A DNA stretch of 64,000 nucleotides from UBA6054 sp963975575 (GCA_963975575.1 CAXBHL010000002.1:496001-560000), one strand, 5' to 3'. Positions 26,090 to 35,330 are shown, counted from the stretch's first letter. Notes: generated by a model from the letters alone, not told the origin. Program-made: numbers and translations.

Positions 26090-26335
26090 ATGCCGCGACC
26101 CATGGAAGCCCCGACCCCGCAGCCCAAGAGCTCCTTCGTGATGACCTCGGGCAAGGGCATCGAGTACGTCGACTACAAGGACGTGGAAACCCTGCGTCGC
26201 ATGATGACCCCCAACGGCAAGATCCACGGCCGCAAGCGCAACGGGACCAACGCCCGCCAGCAGCGCATGGTCGCCGCCGCGATCAAGCAGGCCCGCTTCA
26301 TCGGCCTGCTGCCCTTCACCGACGCGACCCTCTAA
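26090..26335 (+). CDS. rpsR: Small-subunit ribosomal protein bS18
   Basis: An 81-residue protein, the usual bS18 length. The conserved core is present: 'YVDYKDVETLRRMM', then 'GKI--RKRNGTNARQQR' and 'AIKQARFIGLLPF'. GGAG lies nine bases before the ATG. In many bacteria rpsR is between rpsF or ssb and rplI; here it follows the MauE-type gene after 88 bases and precedes a GAF-domain gene, with none of those partners in the window. Confidence 0.95.
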   Translation: MPRPMEAPTPQPKSSFVMTSGKGIEYVDYKDVETLRRMMTPNGKIHGRKRNGTNARQQRMVAAAIKQARFIGLLPFTDATL

Positions 26336-26350
26336 GGGCCCGCGCCGGAC

Positions 26351-26845
26351 ATGCCGTCTTTCGAACGCGAATACGAGCCGATCTTCCTGGCGCTCAACCA
26401 CGTCGGGGGAGATCGGCTCCGTCGCATGCGCGAGGTCGCCGACACGCTCTGGCGATTCCTGAAAGACCACCACGTCTCGTGGGTCGGCTTCTACACCAAG
26501 GTCGAAGACGCCGACGAGATGGTCCTGGGCCCTTCGCGCGACAAGCCGGCGTGCAGCCCCATCGGCCTGCACGGCGCGTGCGGCCAGTCCCTGCTCAAGA
26601 AACGCCCGCTCATCGTCAACGACGTCCGCAACCTGGGCATGAACTACGTCGCATGCGATCCGCGCGACCTGGCGGAACTGGTCATCCCGTTGTTCGACGA
26701 GCAGGGCCGCTGCTACGGCGTGCTCGACCTGGACAGCTTCGAGCGATCCGCCTTCGGCGAGCACGACATGGTCCAACTCCGCCGCCTGATGGAATCGACC
26801 GGCATCTCCTGGCCCGCCCCGCACCTGCCCGCGCTGGTGTACTAG
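26351..26845 (+). CDS. GAF-domain protein, probable free methionine-(R)-sulfoxide reductase
   Basis: A 164-residue single GAF domain, the size of fRMsr enzymes, which reduce free methionine-R-sulfoxide in the cytoplasm. Three cysteines occur at positions corresponding to the known redox set: Cys68, Cys77 (in HGACGQS) and Cys102 (in VACDPRD). The spacings of 9 and 25 residues are close to those I recall for the E. coli enzyme (10 and 24). The final GVLDLDS motif is also standard. It starts 15 bases after rpsR and is likely on the same transcript. Confidence 0.8.
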   Translation: MPSFEREYEPIFLALNHVGGDRLRRMREVADTLWRFLKDHHVSWVGFYTKVEDADEMVLGPSRDKPACSPIGLHGACGQSLLKKRPLIVNDVRNLGMNYVACDPRDLAELVIPLFDEQGRCYGVLDLDSFERSAFGEHDMVQLRRLMESTGISWPAPHLPALVY

Positions 26846-26868
26846 CCGCCGGACAGCCTGCGCGGCTC

Positions 26869-26973
26869 GAACCTCACCGCAGAGATCGCAGAGGTGCGCA
26901 GAGAAGAGACCAGGAACCGAGGTTCTTCGCTCTGCGTCTCTCTGCGCCCTCAGCGATCTCTGCGGTGAGGTTC
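26869..26973. terminator. Large inverted repeat between convergent genes
   Basis: A perfect 21-base inverted repeat, GAACCTCACCGCAGAGATCG plus C at 26869-26889 and its complement at 26953-26973. The 63 bases in between contain further imperfect pairing (GCAGAG/CTCTGC). It sits between the ends of the GAF gene and the DUF2339 gene and would form one long hairpin on either strand. It lacks a T-run, so it may also be a mobile palindromic element. Confidence 0.6.
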
Positions 26974-26986
26974 AGCCGCATCCGAC

Positions 26987-29242
26987 TCATTCGTCCGATC
27001 CCGACGCGGACACAGCCCGGGCTGTGCGCAGATAGCCGGCCGCGACCGCCAGCAGCACCAGCCCCAGCCCGATGAAGCACAGCACCCGGATCGCCGGGCT
27101 GACCTGCGCCAGGTCAAAGGTCAGCACCTTGCCCGTCGCCACCAGCAGCAGGCCGATGCCCGCGTACCGCAGCGGCGGCATGCGCCGCACCACGCCCAGC
27201 ACCAGCGTGACCGTCGCCAGCGCGGCCCACCACAGCGAGACCGACCCGGCCTGCGCCGTGGTGTCGACCGTCACCATCCCCGCCACGCGGGTGACTTCAA
27301 GCGTGGTGGCGGTCAGCAGCAGTGCGCCGTAGATCACCCACGCCGGCACCCGCAGCTCACGGACCTCGCCGGACATCACGGCGCTGAGTGTCCGGGCCAG
27401 CCAGAACCACACGCCCAGCAGCGGCAGGCTCCAGAGCAGCCCGGGGTGCAGGAACGCCGGGGCGTCCGCGCCCGCGGAGAACCAGCCTTCTTCCACAATG
27501 AACGCCGCCGCCCACGCCACCGTGCCGAGCGACGCGTACCCCGCGGCCGCCCCGATGACCCACCGCCGACGCAGCGTCAGCACCACGGTCATCCCCAGCA
27601 CGGTCATGATCAGGTAAGCCAGCAGCAGACCCTTAGGCGTGGCGTCTTCGTGCAGCACCATCGCCGCGAGCAGCAGGCACCCCGCGACCGTCTCCAGAAC
27701 CGCCAGCACGGGCAGCCCGCCGGACCGTTCGGCCCTGGTGGTCTTTGCCAGCCACGCGGCGCCCAGGCACGCCGCCGCCATCAGGCCGACCAGCGCCATC
27801 CACCACGAGAACACCAGGCCGATCGGGCCGACCTGCCCCGCGTGCAGCGGGCCGGTCGCCTCGATGCCGACGCGTCCGATGCCCAGCAGCAGGATCGCCC
27901 CGCCGTACCAGCCCAGCGCGGCCGCTCTTGCCCAGCGACCGGCGAACGCGCCCGCGAGCCCCAGCACCGCCCAGATCATCACCTGCGACCACGCGGTGTC
28001 GACCGCCAGCATGATCGCCATCGGCAGCAGCGCCCCGGCCTGCGCCATCAGCGAGACGCCGATGACCTCACGCTCGGTCCGCGGCGGGTCGGTGAGCACC
28101 CGCAGCATGCCGGCCATCAACTGCCCGCCCGCCAGCGTCGCGACGGTCAGCGCCGCCGGCACGGTCCAGTCCGGCAACACGCCCCAGCCGTCCATGATCA
28201 GCAGGCCGCCGCCGAGCGCCCACAGCGTGGTCGAGAAACTCGTCACGCCCGGCATGGCGGTCCGCGGCATGCCCCCGCCCGCGGGCAGCCGCATCCGCGT
28301 GGCGTGCACGACCAGCCAGACGAGGCCGATGAACCCCATCGCGATCGCCGGGATCTCCGGCCCGCGGTCGGCCACCCAGTATCCCCCCAGCAGGCCCGTG
28401 CCCCACCAGGTGATCGAGGCCAACGCCCGGTAGCGATGCTCACGCACCGCCAGCACCGAGCCCACGCCCAGCACCGCCAGCAGGTACGGCGCCAGCGACC
28501 ACGCCGGGCTGTCGGTCTCGACGAGCACGAACGGGGTCAGATAGGCGGCGACGATCGAGAGGATCGCCAGTGTGAGCGACTTTGACGGCAGCGCGATGCC
28601 GAGCCCGATGGCCGACACCGCGGCGAGCATCGCGAACGCCGCCGTCGCGCCCACCAGCGAGAACACCGCGAAGGTCGCGAACGCGGTGGCGTACAGCACG
28701 CCCAGCCCTGCGGCCGAGAACCCGGTCGCCGCGAACCGGCCCAGGCGTTTGGCGGTCAGCCGCCCGACCCCGATCAGCCCGAAGCCGAAGGCCGCGGAGA
28801 TCAGGCAGCGCCACACCGGCGGGATGTTGCCGATCCAGCCCTGGTCGTAGGCGAGCTTGAGGAAGAACCCGACACCGGCGACGACGATCAGCACGCCGAG
28901 CACGAGGAACCACTTGCCGCCGATGAGCTGCTCGACCGAGCGCGATGGCTTCGCCGATTTGGCGGAACGCTGGCTGCCCAGGTGCGATCCCCGCACCCGC
29001 TCGCCCATCGGTCTGGACATCGCGGGTCGGTCGGCCGTCTCACGGGCCGGTGTGGCCGAACTCGCAGGTGCGGCTGCTGGCGGAGTCGGGGTCGGCCGGG
29101 CCGCGGGCGGGGTGGGCGTCTGGGGCGCTCGGTCGGACACGATTCCTTCGCCGGCCTCCAGCGCGGCCACGCGTCGTTCGAGGTCCGCCAGGCGGCGTTC
29201 GACCGCCTCGCGCGGCTCGGGTTGTTCGGCGTGATCGTGCAT
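26987..29242 (-). CDS. DUF2339 multi-pass membrane protein
   Basis: A 751-residue protein. Residues 1-35 form a short coiled coil (ERRLADLERRVAALEAGEG), a proline/alanine-rich linker follows to about residue 100, and the remainder holds about 20 or more hydrophobic segments. 'WFLVLGVLIVVAGVGFFLKL' and 'ALPSKSLTLAILSIVAAYLTP' match the DUF2339 pattern. No function is established for this family. It is convergent with the GAF gene, and a 295-base gap with an inverted repeat separates it from the next upstream gene. Confidence 0.85.
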   Translation of the reverse strand: MHDHAEQPEPREAVERRLADLERRVAALEAGEGIVSDRAPQTPTPPAARPTPTPPAAAPASSATPARETADRPAMSRPMGERVRGSHLGSQRSAKSAKPSRSVEQLIGGKWFLVLGVLIVVAGVGFFLKLAYDQGWIGNIPPVWRCLISAAFGFGLIGVGRLTAKRLGRFAATGFSAAGLGVLYATAFATFAVFSLVGATAAFAMLAAVSAIGLGIALPSKSLTLAILSIVAAYLTPFVLVETDSPAWSLAPYLLAVLGVGSVLAVREHRYRALASITWWGTGLLGGYWVADRGPEIPAIAMGFIGLVWLVVHATRMRLPAGGGMPRTAMPGVTSFSTTLWALGGGLLIMDGWGVLPDWTVPAALTVATLAGGQLMAGMLRVLTDPPRTEREVIGVSLMAQAGALLPMAIMLAVDTAWSQVMIWAVLGLAGAFAGRWARAAALGWYGGAILLLGIGRVGIEATGPLHAGQVGPIGLVFSWWMALVGLMAAACLGAAWLAKTTRAERSGGLPVLAVLETVAGCLLLAAMVLHEDATPKGLLLAYLIMTVLGMTVVLTLRRRWVIGAAAGYASLGTVAWAAAFIVEEGWFSAGADAPAFLHPGLLWSLPLLGVWFWLARTLSAVMSGEVRELRVPAWVIYGALLLTATTLEVTRVAGMVTVDTTAQAGSVSLWWAALATVTLVLGVVRRMPPLRYAGIGLLLVATGKVLTFDLAQVSPAIRVLCFIGLGLVLLAVAAGYLRTARAVSASGSDE

Positions 29243-29371
29243 CGGGGGCCCTCTACGGAGTTAGTAATCACTAGCAGTATCGCAGATGATCACCCCCGTG
29301 TCAAGCGGGTTCCCGGTCCGCCCGGATGTTTGGTATATAGAAGGATTGGGAGGTCTTGAGCGCAGCCCCAT

Positions 29372-29514
29372 ACGAGCCGCGACCGGCAAGGAGCGGTCGC
29401 GACGCCCACGTCGGCTCCGCGGTCGTGACTGCCGGCACCTCACCGCTCCATTCCCCTTGTGCGGCGGCCCACCAACACGATTGCCGCGCCCGCTCCCTGC
29501 CGGTCGCGGCTCGT
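29372..29514. repeat. Inverted repeat pair upstream of the DUF2339 gene
   Basis: ACGAGCCGCGACCGGCA (29372-29388) is perfectly inverted at 29498-29514, and the pairing continues with GGAGCGG opposite CGCTCC. The 109 bases between contain no gene. It resembles dispersed palindromes rather than an IS end. It lies between the stop of the GH3-like gene and the start of the DUF2339 gene on the same strand. Confidence 0.55.
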
Positions 29515-29536
29515 CGGGGACACCGTTCATTGGGAC

Positions 29537-31201
29537 TCAGCCCCGGGCGATGGCGATCAGCGGCTCGATGATCTCGCGGTGGTTGGCGCAGCGGGGGCAC
29601 TTGTGCTGGCCGCCCAGTTTGCCCTTGGCGTCCAGCCAGCGATGGAAGGTGCCCATCGGCAGCGGGGTCAGGGTGGGGGGTTGCATGCCGAGCGAGTCGG
29701 TGCGCTTGGTGGTGTAGTCCACGTTGACCGCCTTGACCGCCGCGTCGAAAACATCGCGGAAGCGTTCGAGCCTTTCGGGGGGCACCCCGCCCGGCAGTTC
29801 GATGGCCAGTTCCAAGCCCGACCGGGTGGTCTCGGTGGGGTAGACCGGGGCCGCGGTGAACTCGCCCGGCTCGACACCGGTGGCCTTGGCGGCCTCGGCC
29901 ACGCCGTGCTCGATGTGCTCGACGATCAGGTTCTCACCGAACGCGTTGATGAAGTGGCGGTGGCGCCCGACGATCCGCAGGCGGCACGGCCCGTCGCCGC
30001 CGGTTCCTTCCGGCCCTGCCGGGATGTTGTCGAACTCGACGACGTCCCCGATGTTGTACCGCCACAGCCCGGCATTGGTCGTCATGATCACGCAGTACTT
30101 CTGCCCCTTCTCCACCGCCCAGCACGGGAACGCCTCGGGGTTGTCGTCGTTGATCCGTTCGAGGGGCACGAACTCGTAGAAGGTGCCGATGTCGGTCAGC
30201 AGGCGCATGCCGGGGTCGCCGGTGCGGTCCTGCATGGCGATGAAGCCCTCGGACGCGGGGTAGAGCTCGTGCCGGCACGGGAAGTCCACCGCGGGGTCAC
30301 CGGAGAACGCGCGGCTCATCCGCGGCTGGAAGGGGGCGTACTTGACGCCGCCGTGCACGAACACCTCGAGGTTCGGCCAGACTTCGCGAGCGCACGAGAC
30401 GCTCGCCCGCCCCCGCTCGCGGGCCAGTTCCACCACCCGGTCGATCAGCACCATCGCCCACGAGGGCATGCCCGAGATGAACCGGATGTCCTGGTCGATC
30501 GTCAGTTCGGCCATCGCCTCGATCTTGGCGGGCCAGTCGCTCATCAGGGCGATCTCGGGGCCGGGCGAGTAGATCTTGCTCAGCGGCCAGCGGATCAGCG
30601 GCGTGACCAGCCCCGACAGGTCGCCCGTGGCGATGCCGTGCTCGTTGTAGTCCAGGTTGCTCGAACCGCCCAGGAACAGGCACCGACCGCCCATGATGCG
30701 TGACGCGGGCACCCCGCGGTTGGCGAGGTGGGCGAAGATGTCCAGCGAGGCGAGGTAGTTGCTGCGCATCATCTCGTCGGAGACGGGGATGAACTTGTCG
30801 CCGGCTGTGGTGCCGCTGGTCTGCGCGAAGCGGGTGACCAGCCCCGGCCACAGCACGCCGCGCTCGCCGCCCTCACGCATGCGCGCGATGTCGTCCTTGA
30901 AGGCGTACCAGTCCGCGACCGGGACGACCCGCTTGAAGGCGCCGTAGCGATCCGCGGGATCCGGCAGCCCGAGGATGCGTTCGAAGTGGCGATCGCGTCC
31001 GAAGCGGCAGAACGAGCCGGCGCTGAGCAGGCTTTCGAGCTGGCGGAGCTGCAGCCGGGCGGTGTTCCTGGTCCACCAGCCGGTGTCGGCCAGCTTCCGG
31101 CGACGCCGGGCCACCCGCAGCGCGATCGCATGCCCGACCAGCGACGTGGCGGAGGGGGGGGCGTCGGGCGTGGGGGCCGGTCGGGACTCGGTCGCCGGCA
31201 T
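29537..31201 (-). CDS. GH3-family (auxin-responsive-like) adenylating protein
   Basis: A 554-residue protein from the ATG chosen here. The ATP-binding stretch 'QTSGTTAGDKFIPVS' and the later 'LWRYNIGDVVEF' and 'GRHRHFINAFGENL' motifs are those of GH3-type acyl-acid-amido synthetases in the ANL superfamily. These enzymes adenylate a carboxylic acid and join it to an amine; the bacterial substrates are not known. A GTG at 31240 overlapping the stop of the upstream gene is an alternative start; neither has a strong ribosome binding site. It is the last gene of a four-gene minus-strand run that begins with the Lol-type exporter. Confidence 0.85.
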   Translation of the reverse strand: MPATESRPAPTPDAPPSATSLVGHAIALRVARRRRKLADTGWWTRNTARLQLRQLESLLSAGSFCRFGRDRHFERILGLPDPADRYGAFKRVVPVADWYAFKDDIARMREGGERGVLWPGLVTRFAQTSGTTAGDKFIPVSDEMMRSNYLASLDIFAHLANRGVPASRIMGGRCLFLGGSSNLDYNEHGIATGDLSGLVTPLIRWPLSKIYSPGPEIALMSDWPAKIEAMAELTIDQDIRFISGMPSWAMVLIDRVVELARERGRASVSCAREVWPNLEVFVHGGVKYAPFQPRMSRAFSGDPAVDFPCRHELYPASEGFIAMQDRTGDPGMRLLTDIGTFYEFVPLERINDDNPEAFPCWAVEKGQKYCVIMTTNAGLWRYNIGDVVEFDNIPAGPEGTGGDGPCRLRIVGRHRHFINAFGENLIVEHIEHGVAEAAKATGVEPGEFTAAPVYPTETTRSGLELAIELPGGVPPERLERFRDVFDAAVKAVNVDYTTKRTDSLGMQPPTLTPLPMGTFHRWLDAKGKLGGQHKCPRCANHREIIEPLIAIARG

Positions 31202-31236
31202 GGTCTGGCCCGCGGTGCGGGTGTCCGCGGCCTGGA

Positions 31237-32112
31237 TCACCGCGGCGTGTCCCGTTGGGCGCACCCGTTGAGCGGCTTGCGCTCGTCGAGCTCGTCGAGG
31301 AACCCGCGGACGGCGGCGGCGAAGGGCACGGGCGATTCGAGCATCGGCGCGTGGCCGCAGTTCTCGAGCCACACGATCCGCGCGTCGGGCATCAGCTCCG
31401 TGAAGCCCTGCCCGGCGGACGGGGGCGTGACGATGTCCTGCTTGCCCCAGATCAGCAGGGTGGGGCAGGCGATGTCGCCGAGATCATCGGTCATGTTGTC
31501 ACGCCGGGCGGTCTTGGACAGCTTGACCATGGCTCGAGCCCCGCCGCGTTCGTTCAGCAGCTTGTGGGCGCGGTCCACGTCGCCCGGGTTCATGGCGGAC
31601 TTGTCGTGGAACAGCTCGCCGATCTTCTCTTCCAGCCAGTCCTTGCTCGGGCGGACGGGCGCACCCTTGACCATGGTGCGTTCGATCAGCCCGGAGGAGC
31701 CGGCGAGCACCAGCGCCCGGACCAGGTCCGGGCGGGCGTGGGCGATGCGCAGGGCCACGTGCCCCCCGAACGAGTTGCCCACCAGCACGCACGGCTCGCG
31801 GACGTGCTCTTCCAAAAACTGGGTGGTCATGTCCACCACGGACCAGAGCGAGCAGTCGTCGCCGCGGAGTTCGAGCAGGGGCAGTTCGAGGGTGGTGCAG
31901 CGCGACCGGTCCTTGATGCGGCCGACCACGTCCTCCCAGTGCTCGTTGAGCCCGACCAGCCCGTGCAGGAAGATCACCCGGGGCCCGCTGCCGCTGTCGA
32001 CCACATCGGCGCGGATGGGCGTGCCGGTCGGGCTCGTCAGGGTCACAACCGTGCGGTCGGCATCGGTCGCCACGGGCGAGGTTTCCTGGATATGGGTCCG
32101 CGCGGGTGTCAT
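31237..32112 (-). CDS. Alpha/beta hydrolase
   Basis: A 291-residue cytoplasmic-type hydrolase. FLHG (48-51) is the oxyanion motif, GNSFGG holds the nucleophile Ser114, and Asp226 (GKQDIVTP) and His254 (ENCGHAP) complete the triad in the usual order. This is the general layout of MenH/BphD-like enzymes; the substrate is not evident. It starts 54 bases after the lolD-type gene, and its stop is 35 bases before the GH3-like gene's chosen start, consistent with one operon. Confidence 0.88.
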   Translation of the reverse strand: MTPARTHIQETSPVATDADRTVVTLTSPTGTPIRADVVDSGSGPRVIFLHGLVGLNEHWEDVVGRIKDRSRCTTLELPLLELRGDDCSLWSVVDMTTQFLEEHVREPCVLVGNSFGGHVALRIAHARPDLVRALVLAGSSGLIERTMVKGAPVRPSKDWLEEKIGELFHDKSAMNPGDVDRAHKLLNERGGARAMVKLSKTARRDNMTDDLGDIACPTLLIWGKQDIVTPPSAGQGFTELMPDARIVWLENCGHAPMLESPVPFAAAVRGFLDELDERKPLNGCAQRDTPR

Positions 32113-32166
32113 CGGCTGCGGTGTTGGTCCTGTGCTCGGGCCCCGGCCCGGTTCATGAGCACTAGT

Positions 32167-32961
32167 CTATCGCCCCGGGAGGGGCTGTGTCACCCGGCCC
32201 TCGGGGAACCCCTCCGCCACCCGGCCGTCCACCAGATGGACCACGCGGTCGGCCCGCTCGGCCACCTTCTCGTCGTGGGTGACCATGAGCATGGTCAGGC
32301 CCGTCCGGGCCCGGTGGGCGGCGATGGCGTCGAGGATCGCGTCCCCGGTGGCCCGGTCGAGGTTGCCGGTCGGCTCGTCCGCCAGCAGCAGCTTGGGGTC
32401 GTTGACGAGGGCCCGGGCGATCGCCACCCGCTGGCGCTCGCCGCCGGACAACTCGGCCGGGCGGTGCCGGAGCCGGTGGCCCAGACCGAACGCGGTGAGC
32501 AGCTCGCCGGCGCGGGCCTCGGACTCGCGCCGGTGGGCCATGTACCCGAAGCGCCCCAGCCGGATCATCGCGCCGATGGTCACGTTCTGCAGCACGGTCA
32601 GTTCGGGCAGCAGGTGGTAGAACTGGAAGACAAAGCCGACCTCGTGCGCGCGGAAGCGGTCCAGCTCGCCCTTCGAGGCCGCGGTCAGTTCCTTGCCCTC
32701 AAAGACGATGCGAGCCCTGGGGGTGCCGCCCTTGACGCGGTCGGGCCGGTCGAGCCCGCCGGCCAGGTGCAGCAGCGTGGACTTGCCCGAGCCGGACGCG
32801 CCGAGGATGGCCACCCATTCGCCCTGTTTGAGCGCCAGGTCCACGCCGTGGAGCACGGGAACGGGGACGCGGCCGAGCTTGTACGTTTTGCGCACGTCGC
32901 GGACGGACAGCATCGGGGCGGCGGCATCGGTCTTCGGGCTGGCTGGGGTGGCGGCGGGCAC
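32167..32961 (-). CDS. lolD: LolD-type ABC transporter ATP-binding protein
   Basis: A 264-residue ABC ATPase with a GTG start. Walker A is GASGSGKS (54-61), the signature LSGGERQ at 171-177 and Walker B LLLADE at 191-196, followed by PTGNLD, typical of the LolD/MacB/FtsE group. An insertion of about ten residues follows Walker A compared with E. coli LolD. It begins three bases after the stop of the permease gene, so the two form one exporter, most likely releasing lipoproteins from the inner membrane. Confidence 0.85.
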   Translation of the reverse strand: MPAATPASPKTDAAAPMLSVRDVRKTYKLGRVPVPVLHGVDLALKQGEWVAILGASGSGKSTLLHLAGGLDRPDRVKGGTPRARIVFEGKELTAASKGELDRFRAHEVGFVFQFYHLLPELTVLQNVTIGAMIRLGRFGYMAHRRESEARAGELLTAFGLGHRLRHRPAELSGGERQRVAIARALVNDPKLLLADEPTGNLDRATGDAILDAIAAHRARTGLTMLMVTHDEKVAERADRVVHLVDGRVAEGFPEGRVTQPLPGR

Positions 32962-32964
32962 GGG

Positions 32965-34644
32965 TTACTCGAACCTCAGGGCTTTGACGGGGTCCATGCG
33001 GGCGCTGCGCACCGCGGGGATGAGCGCGCCGAGCACGCAGGTCAGCACGCCGACCGTGAACACGATGGCGGCCTTGGCCGGCTCGACCTCACGCGGGATC
33101 TCCACGAAGTAGTACACCCGGGCGTCCCAGATCACGAAGCCGAATGTCTCGCCCAGCCAGTCGTGGATGGCGTTGATGTTCGTCACGATCAGGTAGCCCG
33201 CGCCCAGACCGAGCGTCGCGCCCACGATGCCGATGGCGGCGCCGTACCGCAGCCACAGCCACGCCACGCCGGGCGTGCTCGCACCGAGCGCCCGCAGCAC
33301 GCCGATGTCCTTGGTCTTCTCGCTGATCATCGACCAGAAGATCGCCAGCACCAGGAACACCGTGGTGAAGCAGATGATGCCGAAGATGCCCAGCACGAGG
33401 CCGGTTTCCTTCTTGACCGCCTCGATCATCGTCCGGTTGCGGCTCTCCCAGGTGGCGATCTGGATGGCGTTGATGCTCGGCACGGCGCCCCGGTGCGCTT
33501 CGGCGAACGCCTCGTACACGCTGTCGGCGGCGATGGCGACTTGCTCGGGCGTGGTGCCGGGCTTGCCGCGCACCAGCACCGTGGTCACACGCGCCGGGTC
33601 GACGCGGGTGGTCTGCGGGGCGGCGGGCAGCAGCTGACCGGTCTCCGGGTCGGTGCGGTACTCGAACGGGTTCGAGGCCGGCGCGTCCGTGTCCACACGC
33701 CGGGCCGCGTTCATGCGCAGCATCCGCTGGATCAGGTCCAGCGGGGCCAGCAGCGTGCCCGAGTCCACCTCGTAGATCCCAGTCTGGAACTCGTTGGCGA
33801 TCGGCAGCGAGCGGGAGACCGGGTCGGTCGGCTTGCCGGTCGAGTCCAGGCTCAGCACGGTCAACCCCACCGAGCCGTTGCGGGGCATGAACTCGTCGAG
33901 GAAGTCGAAGCCGCCGTCGGGCGTGCGCCGCTCGGGGTTGACCGGGATGTACAGGCCCGCGCTGGTGCGCTTGTTGAGGCCCGTGACTTCCACACCCAGC
34001 AGCCCCGCGGGCAGCGGGACGCCCGTTTCCGGGTCGGGACGGGTCATCGTGCGTCCCTGCTCTTCGAACCGGGCGAGAATCGGGTGGTTCGAGGGGTTCA
34101 GGCGGATGTCCGCCCGTTCCTTGTCCTTGCGGGTCGGCTCGTCGAGCGGCTTCCACCACAGCGTCTTGTCGAAGCCGGTGACCCGGTCGTAGCTCTCCGC
34201 CTCGATCCCCTTGATCTGGATCAGTTCGACGCGGTCATCGGGCAGCTGGACCATGCCGTAGGTCTCGATGACCGGGGCCGCGGCGGCGATGTCCGGGTGG
34301 GCCTCGAGCCGCTCGGCCAGGTCGTCGTAGTGCGCAAAGCCCACGTTGGGCCAGACGATGTAGGCGTCGCCGATCAGCGTGCGCCCGCTGGTCATCAGGG
34401 TTTTGAGAAAGCCGCCCATGACCGACCATGTGATCAGGATCGTGGCCACCGAGAGCATGACCGCCGCCATCGCGAGCAGCGGCATGACCTTGCTGGTCAG
34501 GTAACGACGGGTCAGGAGGGCCTGGTACACGGCCCATGGTAGGGAGCCGCGGGCGCGCGGTTGCACGCCCGACGCCGGTGCCCGGCCGTTGCCGATCCCC
34601 AAATCGCCCGACCGCCCCGTCGCAGGCCGGATCTCCGGCCGCAC
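32965..34644 (-). CDS. LolC/LolE-type permease with an FtsX domain
   Basis: A 559-residue permease frame from a GTG. One membrane helix lies near residues 53-77 (MPLLAMAAVMLSVATILITW), a large periplasmic domain of about 300 residues follows, and three helices close the protein around a FtsX-type core ('GIFGIICFTTVFLVLAIFW', 'GVLRALGAS'). This is the LolC/E layout. The first 35 residues are low-complexity and the real start may be further in. It is divergent from rlmE with 32 bases between the annotated starts. Only one permease gene is present, so the exporter may be a homodimer. Confidence 0.83.
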   Translation of the reverse strand: MRPEIRPATGRSGDLGIGNGRAPASGVQPRARGSLPWAVYQALLTRRYLTSKVMPLLAMAAVMLSVATILITWSVMGGFLKTLMTSGRTLIGDAYIVWPNVGFAHYDDLAERLEAHPDIAAAAPVIETYGMVQLPDDRVELIQIKGIEAESYDRVTGFDKTLWWKPLDEPTRKDKERADIRLNPSNHPILARFEEQGRTMTRPDPETGVPLPAGLLGVEVTGLNKRTSAGLYIPVNPERRTPDGGFDFLDEFMPRNGSVGLTVLSLDSTGKPTDPVSRSLPIANEFQTGIYEVDSGTLLAPLDLIQRMLRMNAARRVDTDAPASNPFEYRTDPETGQLLPAAPQTTRVDPARVTTVLVRGKPGTTPEQVAIAADSVYEAFAEAHRGAVPSINAIQIATWESRNRTMIEAVKKETGLVLGIFGIICFTTVFLVLAIFWSMISEKTKDIGVLRALGASTPGVAWLWLRYGAAIGIVGATLGLGAGYLIVTNINAIHDWLGETFGFVIWDARVYYFVEIPREVEPAKAAIVFTVGVLTCVLGALIPAVRSARMDPVKALRFE

Positions 34645-34664
34645 GCGACCGGACGCCTTCCTCC

Positions 34665-34670
34665 TACCAT
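34665..34670 (+). promoter_or_regulatory. Putative -10 element of a leaderless transcript
   Basis: TACCAT ends six bases before the ATG of rlmE, the same hexamer and spacing as at moxR. No ribosome binding site is present. Confidence 0.4.
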
Positions 34671-34676
34671 CGCCCG

Positions 34677-35330
34677 ATGGCCAAACGCGTTCTCCACGAC
34701 AAGTACTTCAAGCAGGCCAAACGGGAGGGCTACCTCGCCCGCTCGGCCTACAAGCTCATGGAGATCGACGACAAACGTCGGGTCATCCCGCGGGCCGGCA
34801 AGGTGCTGGACCTGGGCTGCGCCCCCGGCTCATGGCTCCAGGTCCTCAGCGAACGGGTGGGGGACAAGGGCTCGGTCGTCGGCATCGACCTCAAGCGGGT
34901 CAACCACGAGATGCCGGCCAACGTGCGCACCCTCGTCGGCGACCTGACCGAGATCGATCCGGCCGACCTGATCGGCGAGGACGGCCGCCTCTTTGACGGC
35001 GTGTTCTCCGACATGGCCCCGGACACCTCCGGCCACGGCGACGACTTCGTCTCCGCCCGCCTGTGCCAGGCCATCGTCGACCGCCTGCCCGTGCTGCTGG
35101 CCAAAGGCGGATCCTGCGTGATGAAGGTGCTCGAGGGCGGGGGCACGCCCCCGCTGATCAAGCGGTGCAAGGGCTGCTTCGTCGAGGCACGCCCGCTCAA
35201 GCCCGACGCGACCCGCGAGGTCTCCCGCGAGATCTACATCGTCTGCAAGAAGTACCGCCCGCCGCAGACGCCCAACCGCTCCGCGGACATCAAGGCGCCG
35301 CCCAAGCCGATCGAGGGCTGGTACAAGTGA
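34677..35330 (+). CDS. rlmE: 23S rRNA (uridine 2'-O)-methyltransferase RlmE/FtsJ
   Basis: A 217-residue SAM-dependent enzyme; E. coli RlmE methylates U2552 of 23S rRNA. The SAM site is VLDLGCAPGSW (43-53) and the catalytic tetrad is Lys26, Asp112, Lys150 and Glu185, all in conserved surroundings (SAYKL, FSDMAP, VMKVL, REIYIV). The C-terminus is a short proline-rich extension. The stop codon overlaps the start of the next gene (GTGA). Confidence 0.95.
   Translation: MAKRVLHDKYFKQAKREGYLARSAYKLMEIDDKRRVIPRAGKVLDLGCAPGSWLQVLSERVGDKGSVVGIDLKRVNHEMPANVRTLVGDLTEIDPADLIGEDGRLFDGVFSDMAPDTSGHGDDFVSARLCQAIVDRLPVLLAKGGSCVMKVLEGGGTPPLIKRCKGCFVEARPLKPDATREVSREIYIVCKKYRPPQTPNRSADIKAPPKPIEGWYK

Noticed and set aside
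31255..34542. A 1095-codon plus-strand open frame
   Set aside because: It lies opposite the alpha/beta hydrolase, LolD and LolC genes, whose motifs are intact. Its translation is Arg/Gly/His-rich low complexity. Long antisense frames are expected in DNA this GC-rich.
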